Shown here: piece after piece, positions 53,759 through 61,109 of the stretch
Layout: each line of letters starts with the position of its first letter
Position numbering within the stretch: position 1 is the first letter of the stretch
NCBI GenBank assembly: GCA_947490345.1
Contig: CANLGL010000010.1
Coordinates: forward strand, 1-64,000
Reading direction: 5' to 3'
Origin: Deltaproteobacteria bacterium
Lineage (GTDB): Bacteria > Myxococcota_A > UBA796 > SXON01
Length of the DNA: 64,000 bases
Made by a program: the position numbers and the translations under genes
Notes under the pieces: generated by a model
Database searches by the model: none
What the model saw: the letters and a program-made list of their open reading frames with translations, nothing else
What the model was told of the DNA's origin: nothing

Positions 53759-54043
53759 TCACTCCGCCAGGTCGGGAGGTGACGAGGGGCGCCGGTCACG
53801 CGCGATCGCCTCCACCACATCCACGAAGTCCTGCGCGTCGTCAAACTGCCCCGCCAGCGAGGCCAGTCCGCTCGCCGGTCCTGCGGAACGAAGGCGTTCA
53901 AGCGTGTCCAGATCCGTGGCGGCAACGATCGCGACGACGGCCTTGCCGTGTCGGGTCACGAGGACGGGAGCGCCATCCTCGGCATCGCGCACACACTGGG
54001 AGAAGTGGGCTTTGGCCTCAGCTAGCGAGACGGAGCGGGTCAT
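53759..54043 (-). CDS. Phd/YefM-type antitoxin
   Basis: 94 residues. The N-terminal DNA-binding fold reads SVSLAEAKAHFSQCVRDAEDG, then APVLVTRHGKAVVAIVA, the standard Phd/YefM pattern. The C-terminus is Pro-rich and acidic, as expected for the toxin-wrapping tail. ATG 54043 lies downstream of a strong promoter; an ATG at 54061 overlaps the -10 box and is less likely. Partner of the adjacent PIN toxin. Confidence 0.85.
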   Translation of the reverse strand: MTRSVSLAEAKAHFSQCVRDAEDGAPVLVTRHGKAVVAIVAATDLDTLERLRSAGPASGLASLAGQFDDAQDFVDVVEAIARDRRPSSPPDLAE

Positions 54044-54054
54044 CGGCACCTCGT

Positions 54055-54087
54055 TGTCCATTATAGTCAAAATGGACAGATTGTCCA
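54055..54087 (-). promoter_or_regulatory. Toxin-antitoxin promoter and operator
   Basis: On the minus strand TGGACA (54087-54082) and TATAAT (54065-54060) are 16 bases apart, the best sigma70 promoter in the window. TGGACA-GAT-TGTCCA (54073-54087) is a perfect inverted repeat overlapping the -35, and a third TGTCCA half-site (54055-54060) overlaps the -10. This is the expected layout for antitoxin autorepression. Confidence 0.75.
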
Positions 54088-54100
54088 GAACGGCCCGCCC

Positions 54101-54409
54101 CTACGGCCCCTCCTCGTCACCTGGAACCGCCGGCGTCGCCGCGTGCCAGTCGCGGAATGCGTCCGTCCACCCGGCGGGGTCCGCCTCAAAGGCGGCACGC
54201 TGCTTCTGGGAGCGCTGGAGGAGGCGGTCGTACCGAAGCCGCGCCACCAGCAGGCCGAGGACCCGGAGCCCGTCGGGGTCCAGCGCGCGCACCGCCTCTG
54301 CAAGCTCGATGGGAAGGCCCTCGCCGAGCAGCGCGGCGCGCGCGGCGGCCGGGTCCCTGGCGCGCAAGAGGGGGCCGAGGTGCACCTCCCAAGGGTCGGG
54401 GGCGCTCAC
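54101..54409 (-). CDS. Short partner-like protein of the MNIO gene
   Basis: 102 residues, helical. VARLRYDRLLQRSQKQRAAF followed by EADPAGWTDAFRDWHAATP resembles the helical segment of DUF2063-type proteins that accompany MNIO enzymes, but the protein is much shorter. The ATG overlaps the MNIO stop (ATGA). A role as substrate-presenting partner is inferred from context. An alternative is an unrelated small helical protein. Confidence 0.6.
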   Translation of the reverse strand: MSAPDPWEVHLGPLLRARDPAAARAALLGEGLPIELAEAVRALDPDGLRVLGLLVARLRYDRLLQRSQKQRAAFEADPAGWTDAFRDWHAATPAVPGDEEGP

Positions 54410-55236
54410 GCGATGCTCTCGCGGATGCGACGCAGGGTGTCGGCGAGCACCGGAACGTCGCCAGGCTCGACGGTGCCTTCCTGCCGCTCAAGCGTCACGC
54501 AGCGGAGCCCTGTCAGCGCGGGCCGGACGGCATCGTAGAGCCGCCAGACCTCCTCGGGAACGTCGTGATCGTGACTGTCCAGACGGATGCGCCGCCCCCC
54601 GGTCCACGATGCGGGAGCCTCATCCCCACCCGAGAGGTGCACTTCGAGGACCCGGTCGAGCGGCACCCGCGCCAGCCAGGCCTCCGGCTCGAAACCGAGG
54701 TTCACCGAGCTGGTGTAGAGGTTGTGAAGGTCGAGAAGCAGGTGGTGGTCGCCGAGCGCATCGCCGAGCCAGCCCGGCTCGTCGAGCGGGTGGCCGGGAT
54801 GCACGATCCAGGCGGAGTTCTCGACACCGACGGTCCCAAAGACCGCGGCGAGGCGGTCGAGGCTTCGGCGAACACGATCGGCGGTCGCGACGGTATGGGG
54901 GACCGGCAGCGGGATCTGGAGGTCGTCGCCCGCCGCCACCGTCAGCCCGAGATGTTCGGTGTACCACTCAAACGGCAGCGCCGCGTGATCCCGGGCCAGC
55001 GCCGCGAGCCAGCGCTCTTGCCGGGCTGAGTCGTCCCGACTGGCGAGGGAGAAGCCGACTCCATGACCGACGCGGCGCCCTCCCCGCCCGTGCGCGATCG
55101 CCGCGAAGCCCCGCGCGAAACCGTTCGGCGCCAGACCCACCCCACGCCACGTCGTCTCCGGCGTCACCGAAACGACGTCGACCAGCGGAAACAGCGACGC
55201 ACACCGGCCGAGCCAGACCTCGTCCGGTGCCAGCAT
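54406..55236 (-). CDS. Divergent MNIO (DUF692) multinuclear iron enzyme
   Basis: 276 residues, the family length, TIM-barrel pattern. Positions matching MNIO metal ligands are visible: His58 in GHGVGFSLAS, Glu94 in FEWYTEHLGL, Glu139-Asn140 in VENSAW, Asp169 and Asn172 in LLDLHNLYTSSVNLGF, His200 in LEVHLSGG, Asp220 and His222 in DSHDHDVPEEVWRLYD. MNIO enzymes such as MbnB and TglH use iron to oxidise Cys or other residues in peptides. The N-terminus is shorter than usual and has PETTW instead of PENY. ATG 55236 starts 14 bases after the Tat protein stop. Confidence 0.82.
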   Translation of the reverse strand: MLAPDEVWLGRCASLFPLVDVVSVTPETTWRGVGLAPNGFARGFAAIAHGRGGRRVGHGVGFSLASRDDSARQERWLAALARDHAALPFEWYTEHLGLTVAAGDDLQIPLPVPHTVATADRVRRSLDRLAAVFGTVGVENSAWIVHPGHPLDEPGWLGDALGDHHLLLDLHNLYTSSVNLGFEPEAWLARVPLDRVLEVHLSGGDEAPASWTGGRRIRLDSHDHDVPEEVWRLYDAVRPALTGLRCVTLERQEGTVEPGDVPVLADTLRRIRESIA

Positions 55237-55250
55237 CAGTCCGGTCGCGA

Positions 55251-56036
55251 TTAGAGCTCCGGCGCCCACGAAACCAGGAACTGCAAGAAGCGCTCGCTGT
55301 GCTGGGGAACGTAGCCCATGCCGCAGGCGAAGCCGTAGCCCATGTCGTTGTCGGGCACGTCCGGGTGGGAGCCGCAGCCGGTGGAGGAGGTCCACGATGC
55401 CCCCGGCAGCCGGCCGTGTAGGAGCCGGTCCCCCGACCGGGCCAGCCGCGCCCGCTGGACCGCGTCGAGGCGGCTGAGCGGCACCAAAAGCGCCGCGGCG
55501 GCGGCCTCGAAGTCCTCGACGAAGGGCCGGACGCGGGCATCGGAGGCGGCGATCTCCTCCTTCGCGCGGCGTTGGACCCTCGCCTCCCAGTCCTCACCGT
55601 CGTCGTGGTCCCACCCGCGCTCGACCGTCGCGGGGCCCCACACCCCGTCGAATCGGGCGAAACGGGGCGGAACGCTCGACGGATCGATGAGCCACGCCCA
55701 GGCTTCGTCGCCGGTGGCGGTCGCGGGCAAAAGCGCCGCGACCGACGCCGGACGCGCGCAGACCACGTCGACCTGGCCCAGCAGCACATGCATCCGCTCG
55801 CCACCGTAGGTCAGCGCTTCGCCCCAGGCGTCACCGCGCCAGTACCGCTCCGCGTCATCCTCCGGCACCACCAACACCAGGAGCACCCGCCCCGCCGCGC
55901 GGGCAGCCTTCCACCCGGCGGTGAGCAGCCGGAGATCGCTGACCGTCGCGACCTCGCCGCCGAAGGCCTGGTGCACCGAGAGGCCAAGGCCGGCACTGGC
56001 GACCGCAGCACCTTGCAGGAAGTCGCGCCGGTTCAC
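55251..56036 (-). CDS. Tat-exported protein with conserved-looking Cys tail
   Basis: 261 residues. A twin-arginine signal opens the protein (MNRRDFLQGAAVASAGLGLS). The first domain (GRVLLVLVVPEDDAERYWRG ... VDVVCARP ... WAWLIDPSS) is thioredoxin-like in pattern but lacks CxxC. The C-terminal 50 residues hold two Cys (about 221 and 238) in SSTGCGSHPDVPDN and GFACGMGYVPQHSERFLQFL. Tat export implies folding, often with a cofactor, before export. Between a lipoprotein gene (ATGA overlap) and the MNIO gene, it is the best candidate substrate or partner of that enzyme; this is inference. Confidence 0.7.
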   Translation of the reverse strand: MNRRDFLQGAAVASAGLGLSVHQAFGGEVATVSDLRLLTAGWKAARAAGRVLLVLVVPEDDAERYWRGDAWGEALTYGGERMHVLLGQVDVVCARPASVAALLPATATGDEAWAWLIDPSSVPPRFARFDGVWGPATVERGWDHDDGEDWEARVQRRAKEEIAASDARVRPFVEDFEAAAAALLVPLSRLDAVQRARLARSGDRLLHGRLPGASWTSSTGCGSHPDVPDNDMGYGFACGMGYVPQHSERFLQFLVSWAPEL

Positions 56037-56884
56037 CGTGCACCGCCAAAGCCAATGATGCCCGCCGCGATGTCCAAATAGCCATCCTCGGCGGGAAGCA
56101 CGACGGTGTTCCGCTCACCCTCAAGGACCAGTCCACCCTCGATCCACCACCTGCCGGAGAGAGCGCCCTCGTCGAGCCCGGCGCGCCACGTGCCGTCCGC
56201 AGCGAGGATGAGCTGGAGCTCGCCCTGTTCGTGGAGCCCGACGTAGGCCGCGGCCTCGCCGCTTCGAAGCGCCATCTCAGCCGGATCGACCTCCGTCGTG
56301 ATACCTTCCGTGTCCGACACCTCCGTAGACACGCTGCCATCGGCATTACGGGCGTGGGGTGTGCTGCTGGTGTGCCTCCCGATCCCCGGCGCTCGGCCGC
56401 TGACACCCGTCGCGCCGCCCGCAAGCGCGACCACCGGCCCGTCGGGCTCCTCCACCCACACGGGCACGATCTGCTCTACGCCTGGCAAGCTGTGGGTGGC
56501 CAGCAGCAGCAGTAGCTCCGGCGCCTCCACCCGCCACGCGCCGTCCACGGGCGTGTTGGCGATCGACGCGCCGAAGGAGTCGGGCAGCTCGGGGCGGACG
56601 CCGGCCACGGTGTAGAGATCGGCGCGCTCCGGATCGAGCTCCTCACCGAGGGTCCAGCCCTCGAAGTCGAGCTCGCCGTCCTCGGCGGTGATCCAGACCA
56701 GCTCACCGGCCTCGGCGTCGAGCGTCTCGGGGATCGCGTCGATGACGACGCTGTCATCGGTGGTACGCAGCACGGCGGCGGGTTCCAGGAAGCGGACCCC
56801 CTCGTCGGCGGCTGAGGGATCAAGCAAGACCAGACCGGGCCACGTCGCCTCGGGGGCAACACAGGCCAAGAGGAGGAGAACCAT
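56033..56884 (-). CDS. Lipoprotein heading the MNIO operon
   Basis: 283 residues. Lipobox in MVLLLLAC (Cys8). The body is beta-rich and acidic without recognised domains; a Ser/Thr-rich linker (SSTPHARNADGSVSTEVSDT) divides two halves. ATG chosen for the lipobox. Its stop overlaps the Tat protein start, making it the first of four coupled genes ending with the short partner gene. Confidence 0.7.
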   Translation of the reverse strand: MVLLLLACVAPEATWPGLVLLDPSAADEGVRFLEPAAVLRTTDDSVVIDAIPETLDAEAGELVWITAEDGELDFEGWTLGEELDPERADLYTVAGVRPELPDSFGASIANTPVDGAWRVEAPELLLLLATHSLPGVEQIVPVWVEEPDGPVVALAGGATGVSGRAPGIGRHTSSTPHARNADGSVSTEVSDTEGITTEVDPAEMALRSGEAAAYVGLHEQGELQLILAADGTWRAGLDEGALSGRWWIEGGLVLEGERNTVVLPAEDGYLDIAAGIIGFGGAR

Positions 56885-56890
56885 CTGACT

Positions 56891-56906
56891 CCGGGGGTGA
56901 CCCCGG
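56891..56906. promoter_or_regulatory. Palindrome between divergent lipoprotein genes
   Basis: CCGGGG-GTGA-CCCCGG lies between the starts at 56884 and 56950. Its position between divergent promoters suggests an operator, though a GC-rich palindrome can be incidental. TATGCT (56938-56943) stands only six bases before the ATG at 56950, implying a leaderless transcript. Confidence 0.35.
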
Positions 56907-56949
56907 TGCGGACATCGGCGAGAGCCGCCGGTTCCGCTATGCTCGCAAG

Positions 56950-58836
56950 ATGTCCACCACCCCTGTGCTCCTCCTCGCCCTTCTCGCCGCCTGCTCACAG
57001 GAGGTCTCGCTGACCAAGCAGATCATCGATGACGACGGCGACGGCTTCACCGATCAGGTGGACTGCGACGACACGCACGCGGTCGTGAACCCGGACGCCG
57101 CAGAGGTCTGCGACGGCATCGACAACAACTGCGACGGCATCATCGACGAGGACGCCGTCGATCCCAGCGACTGGTACGCGGACGCCGACGCGGACGGCTA
57201 CGGCGCCGGCGACCCGACCACAGCCTGCGACCCGCCCGCGGGCTTCATCGAGGAGGCAGGCGACTGCGACGACGCCGACGCCACCTTCAACCCCGAAGCG
57301 TCGGAAGCCGACTGTACAGATCCAAATGACTACAATTGTGATGGTTCGGTGGGGTTCGCCGACCTGGACGCCGACGGCTGGGCCGCCTGCGAGGAGTGCG
57401 ACGACACCGACGCCAGCGTCAACCCGGTCGCCGCCGAGGTCTGCAACACCCGCGACGACGATTGCGACGGCACCATCGACGAAGCTTCTGCTTTGGACGC
57501 CGCCACGTGGGGTGCCGACACCGATGCGGACGGCTTCGGCGATGCCTCCAACACCACCCTCGCTTGCGACGCGCCGAGCGGCTTCCTCGCCGACGACACC
57601 GACTGCGACGACACCGACGCCGATGTGAACCCCAGCGCCACCGAGCTGTGCAACACCATCGACGACAATTGCGACGGCACCGTCGACGAAGATTCTGCCT
57701 TGGACGCCGCCACCTGGTACGCCGACACCGATGCGGACGGCTTCGGCGATGCCTCCAACACCACCCTCGCTTGCGACGAACCTGCGGGGTACCTTGCCGA
57801 CGACACCGACTGCGACGACACCGACGCCGATGTGAACTCCAGCGCCACCGAGCTGTGCAACACCCTCGACGACAATTGCGACGGCACCGTCGACGAAGAT
57901 TCTGCCTTGGACGCCACTACTTGGTATGCCGACACCGACGTAGACGGCTTCGGCGATCTGTCGTCCACCACCCTCGCTTGCGACGAACCTGCCGGGTACC
58001 TTGCCGACGACACCGACTGCGACGACACCGACACTGATGTGAACCCCGGCGCAACCGAGGTCTGCGACGACGGCGTCGACAACGACTGCACCGACGGCGA
58101 TGCCATCTGCGCCACGACCAGTCTGGTGTACGCGTACACCGGCGCCGACCAGACGTTCACCGTCCCGGCCGGCGTGCTCATGGTGACGGTCAAGGCCTGG
58201 GGCGCGGGTGGCAGCGCCTACGGCGCGGTCGGCGCCACTGGCGGCTTCGCGATGGGGGAGCTCGCGGTGACGCCCGGGGAGGCGCTGACGGTGGTGGTGG
58301 GCGGGCCCGGCGGCAACAGCACGAGTTACGGCGGCGGCGCCGCCTCATGGCCCTACCTCGGCGGCGGCGGCATGTCGGCGATGGGCCGGGCGGGCGTGCT
58401 GCTGCTGGTAGCGGGCGGCGGCGGCGGCGGCGGGTACGGTGGAACTTCGGCCGGCGGGCCGGGCGGCGGCTTGGACGGCCTCCCAGGCACCGACGCCGGC
58501 GCTTGCACGGGCGGGGGGGGCGGCACGGCGACGGGCGGCGGCACGGGCGGAAGTTCCGGCGGAACATCGGGTTCGGCGGGCGCCGGCGGTGCAGGCGCCT
58601 CGCTCGCGGGGAGCGGCGGCGGCGGCTACTTCGGCGGCGGGGGCGGCGGCAACGGCTGCGGCTACGGCGGCGGCGGCGGCGGCGGGTCGAGCCTGGTGCC
58701 CGCAGGCGGCGTGACCGAGGCCGGGTCGTCCACGGTGGGAGGCGCGACCGACGCCGACTACGACGGGATTGCCGGTGAGGCTGGGGGCTATGGGGCGGGA
58801 GATCCGGGACCGGGCCGAGTCGTTGTTGGCTGGTGA
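56950..58836 (+). CDS. MopE-repeat lipoprotein with glycine-rich C-terminal domain
   Basis: 628 residues. Lipobox LLAAC (Cys15). Six repeats of the MopE type follow (DCDDTxAxVNPxAxExCxxxDxxCDG), four nearly identical, separated by WYADTDADGFGD loops; these are predicted metal-binding, and MopE itself binds copper. From about residue 395 (LVYAYTGADQTFTVPAG) the protein changes to a glycine-rich jelly-roll-like domain with long Gly runs, ending GPGRVVVGW. Surface exposure is inferred. The repeats are also tandem DNA repeats of 207 bp. Confidence 0.85.
   Translation: MSTTPVLLLALLAACSQEVSLTKQIIDDDGDGFTDQVDCDDTHAVVNPDAAEVCDGIDNNCDGIIDEDAVDPSDWYADADADGYGAGDPTTACDPPAGFIEEAGDCDDADATFNPEASEADCTDPNDYNCDGSVGFADLDADGWAACEECDDTDASVNPVAAEVCNTRDDDCDGTIDEASALDAATWGADTDADGFGDASNTTLACDAPSGFLADDTDCDDTDADVNPSATELCNTIDDNCDGTVDEDSALDAATWYADTDADGFGDASNTTLACDEPAGYLADDTDCDDTDADVNSSATELCNTLDDNCDGTVDEDSALDATTWYADTDVDGFGDLSSTTLACDEPAGYLADDTDCDDTDTDVNPGATEVCDDGVDNDCTDGDAICATTSLVYAYTGADQTFTVPAGVLMVTVKAWGAGGSAYGAVGATGGFAMGELAVTPGEALTVVVGGPGGNSTSYGGGAASWPYLGGGGMSAMGRAGVLLLVAGGGGGGGYGGTSAGGPGGGLDGLPGTDAGACTGGGGGTATGGGTGGSSGGTSGSAGAGGAGASLAGSGGGGYFGGGGGGNGCGYGGGGGGGSSLVPAGGVTEAGSSTVGGATDADYDGIAGEAGGYGAGDPGPGRVVVGW
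57487..58107 (+). repeat. Three tandem 207-bp coding repeats
   Basis: Units begin at 57487, 57694 and 57901 (TCTGCYTTGGACGCC) and each encodes 69 residues. Units one and two are nearly identical at DNA level, and the third diverges toward its end. Expansion and contraction by recombination is likely. Confidence 0.85.
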
Positions 58837-58842
58837 GGCCCG

Positions 58843-59040
58843 TCAGTTGTACGGCGCAACCTCGTCCGCGGTGACGTACAGCGCCACGACGAACTGGTTG
58901 CCGCCTTTCTTGCCAAGATCCCCCGTTGACCGCAGCTCGTCGAGGCGACCGTCGTCGCCCAGATCCGCGATCGCCGCGGCCGGGGGTACGCGCTCTCCGC
59001 GTGGGCCGAGGGCGCCGAGCTCAGCGTTACGGTGGGCACC
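58843..59040 (-). pseudogene. 3'-end fragment of an unidentified protein gene
   Basis: On the minus strand a frame ending at the TGA 58843-58845 reads IADLGDDGRLDELRSTGDLG and KKGGNQFVVALYVTADEVAP, then YN. It looks like a genuine protein C-terminus. No start codon with a sensible N-terminus is found upstream, and the frame runs into the opposite-strand M16 remnant. Probably a 5'-truncated remnant. Confidence 0.35.
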
Positions 59041-59388
59041 GACCCCGACTGGGCGGCAGAAGCCTTGCGACAGGTGCTCGCGGCCTTCGACGCGCCGAGT
59101 CCCGGCGAACTCCGTCGCGCCCAGCGGGCCGCCCTCGGCCGCCTCAACCCCGCTCGCGCCGCGCCAGACCAGTTGGCGCGCGCCCTGGCCTGGCAGGTCT
59201 ACTCGATCGAGGACCTGCCGGGGTGGAACGCGGCCGTGCGCGCCGTCAGCCCCGAGAGCGCGGCCGCGGCGTTGAAATCATGTCGCGACAACGCAGCCTG
59301 GGCCGCCGCTGGGCCGCCAGGAACGATGTTTCCGGTCGGGGCCGAGGCGGTTTCGTTGGCAACGCTCCTGGAGCTGCGCCTACGGTAG
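58931..59388 (+). pseudogene. C-terminal remnant of an M16 (insulinase-like) peptidase
   Basis: The frame opens at a stop (TGA 58928-58930) and reads VVAQIRDRRGRGYALSAWAE, GAELSVTVGTDPDWAAEALR, then helices typical of the C-terminal half of M16 peptidases (LRRAQRAALGRLNPARAAPD, QLARALAWQVYSIEDLPGW). The HXXEH active-site half is missing. The only start codon is a GTG at 59032, inside the domain. A truncated gene is more likely than a functional one. Confidence 0.5.
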
Positions 59389-60308
59389 CCACTCCTCCCG
59401 CAGCCCCGGGAATTTCTCGATCCCCCTGACGCTGTGCTCACCGAGCCCGCGGTAGGCCTCGAATTGCTCCTCGCCGAAGAACTGGTCGGCGGTGCTCTCG
59501 TGCGGGAACGTTGGATTCGCCGCCGCATAGCTCTCGATCGACAAGCTCTCGTCACCGGTCAGGCGCGCCTTGATGTAGATGAGGAAGCCCTCCTCGGTGG
59601 GCGAGTACCGGATGCGCCCCACCGCGTGGTGACAGTCGCCGACCCGCGCCGACTTTCCCCGAAGCGCGTCCAGATCGATGTCGACGTCGATGCCGAGGTC
59701 GATGCGGGCGTAGCGGAGCGCGGTCGAGAGACTGCCCAGCGTCAGCCCGCCGTCCTCCTCGCCGTCGACCGAGATGATCAACGAGGCACGGCGCCGAAGC
59801 AGCTCGTAGACCCCCAGATTCTCGATGTGACCGCCGTCCGAGGCGTTCACGTAGCGGTGCCCCGCGTTGAGATCACCGACAGCAGCTCCGGGATCGGCAA
59901 CAACTCCTGAAACGCCGCCCGCGCCTCTTCCCGTGAGGACCAGGCCTCGTCGCGGTCGACGACCGGGAAAAGCCGGCTGCGCAGCGCCCGGAGCGTTGCG
60001 GCGCGGACGATGCCCTGCTCCGGCCAGTCCTCGTCGTCGCTGGGGAGCGTCAGCCCGCCGAAGGGCAAGGCGACCGTGCCGAGCACGCCGTCGTGGCTGG
60101 GGGCGAGGATGCTGGCGGCCGACGGGACCTTGGTGTTCCACTCCTTGATCGCGCTGCGCGTCATCTCCAGGAACGCGAGCGTGTGTCGGTCGAGCCCCTG
60201 GACCTTCTCGTTGGCGCTCTCCGCGAGGCTTGACTCGTCGTGCTCATCGTCGTCGGACGCCGACAAGCTCGGGAAAATCAGCTTGGTGAGGTCGACGAAC
60301 ATTCCCAC
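59380..60308 (-). pseudogene. Frameshifted C-terminal part of a patatin-like phospholipase
   Basis: One frame runs from GTG 60308 or ATG 60302 (FVDLTKLIFPSL...) to about 59880 (LLPIPELLSVI). The downstream frame then carries GHRYVNASDGGHIENLGVYE, LLRRRASLIISVDGEED, RYARIDLGIDVDIDLDALR and ends FPGLREEWLP. SDGGHxENLG is the catalytic-Asp block of large patatin-like enzymes; the nucleophile GXSXG half is absent. One base appears lost near 59878. It could be a sequencing error in a truncated gene, but the missing lipase half points to a remnant. Confidence 0.6.
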
Positions 60309-60431
60309 GGGACTCCAGGTTTCGCGCGGAGGCTACCACAAGGAACTGCGTGGAAGTACGGACGCGGACACCGGCCGGCCGGAGCCGCCGGCTGCCTCAG
60401 GAAAAACCCTCAGAAAAACCCTTCCCACGAC

Positions 60432-60460
60432 TTGACCATCACCCGTGATCAGGGCACAGT
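60432..60460 (+). promoter_or_regulatory. Possible promoter of the tail tube gene
   Basis: TTGACC and CACAGT are 17 bases apart; the -10 is a weak match. The leader to the GTG at 60556 is about 90 bases. The rest of the 60309-60555 gap shows nothing further. Confidence 0.3.
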
Positions 60461-60555
60461 TCACCCGTCGTCAGGTGGTGGCTCCTCCGGGAAAGGCTTG
60501 ACGACATAACCCCCCTCTCGTCGCCCCCACGAAAGGTCAACAAAAGGAAGTCACC

Positions 60556-60999
60556 GTGCCTACCGAAGAACTGTTTGGTAATTATCACTTCCTCCTGGAA
60601 ATCCAGGGGATCATCAGCGACAACAAGATCATCGTCGGTGGATTCAAGTCCGTCTCGGGCATGGATAGCCAAACCGAAGTGGTCGAGTTCAAGCAAGGCA
60701 ACGACAAGGCCGTTCGCAAGAAGCCGGGCCGCACGACCTACAGCAACATCGTCCTCGAGCGCGGCTACACCGCGACCGACGACCTGTGGCAGTGGCGCAA
60801 GAACATCGAGGACGGCAAGATCGACCGCCGCTCGGGTTCCATCATCGTGCTGGACCAGGACGGTGCCACCGAAGTGGCCCGCTACAACTTCTTCGAAGGC
60901 TGGCCCTGCAAGTGGAACGTCCCGGACATGAACGCCGACTCCTCCGCGATGGCGATCGAGAAGATCGAAATCGCGATCGAGAAGGTCGAGCGCGGATAG
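60556..60999 (+). CDS. Contractile injection system tail tube protein (T4 gp19-like)
   Basis: 147 residues, GTG start with a strong ribosome site AAGGAAG (60544-60550). HFLLEIQGI, VGGFKSVSGMDSQTEVVEF, RKKPGRTTYSNIVLERGYT, LWQWRKNIEDGKIDRRSGSI, RYNFFEGWPCKWNVPDMN and AIEKIEIAIEKVERG follow the inner-tube pattern of phage tails and extracellular contractile injection systems from end to end. These proteins stack as hexameric rings inside a sheath. No sheath, baseplate, spike, AAA ATPase or cap gene is within the window, so this copy is an orphan. Confidence 0.88.
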   Translation: MPTEELFGNYHFLLEIQGIISDNKIIVGGFKSVSGMDSQTEVVEFKQGNDKAVRKKPGRTTYSNIVLERGYTATDDLWQWRKNIEDGKIDRRSGSIIVLDQDGATEVARYNFFEGWPCKWNVPDMNADSSAMAIEKIEIAIEKVERG

Positions 61000-61033
61000 T
61001 GCCGCACGCCGCCTTGCGGCGGCGCGTCCACCC

Positions 61034-61066
61034 AGCCCGGGGCTTTCCCCGGGCTGTGGTGTTTTT
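61034..61066 (+). terminator. Rho-independent terminator after the tube gene
   Basis: A 9-bp perfect stem (AGCCCGGGG at 61034-61042 against 61047-61055) with loop CTTT is followed by GTGGTGTTTTTGG. It lies 35 bases after the tube gene stop, between convergent genes. Confidence 0.8.
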
Positions 61067-61109
61067 GGGGCCGTAGGGCCTGCGCTCAGACCCATCACCT
61101 TCGGCGCGG

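Noticed and set aside
57487-58107. CRISPR-like or satellite repeat
   Set aside because: The 207-bp units are in frame and encode MopE-type domains, so they are coding repeats.
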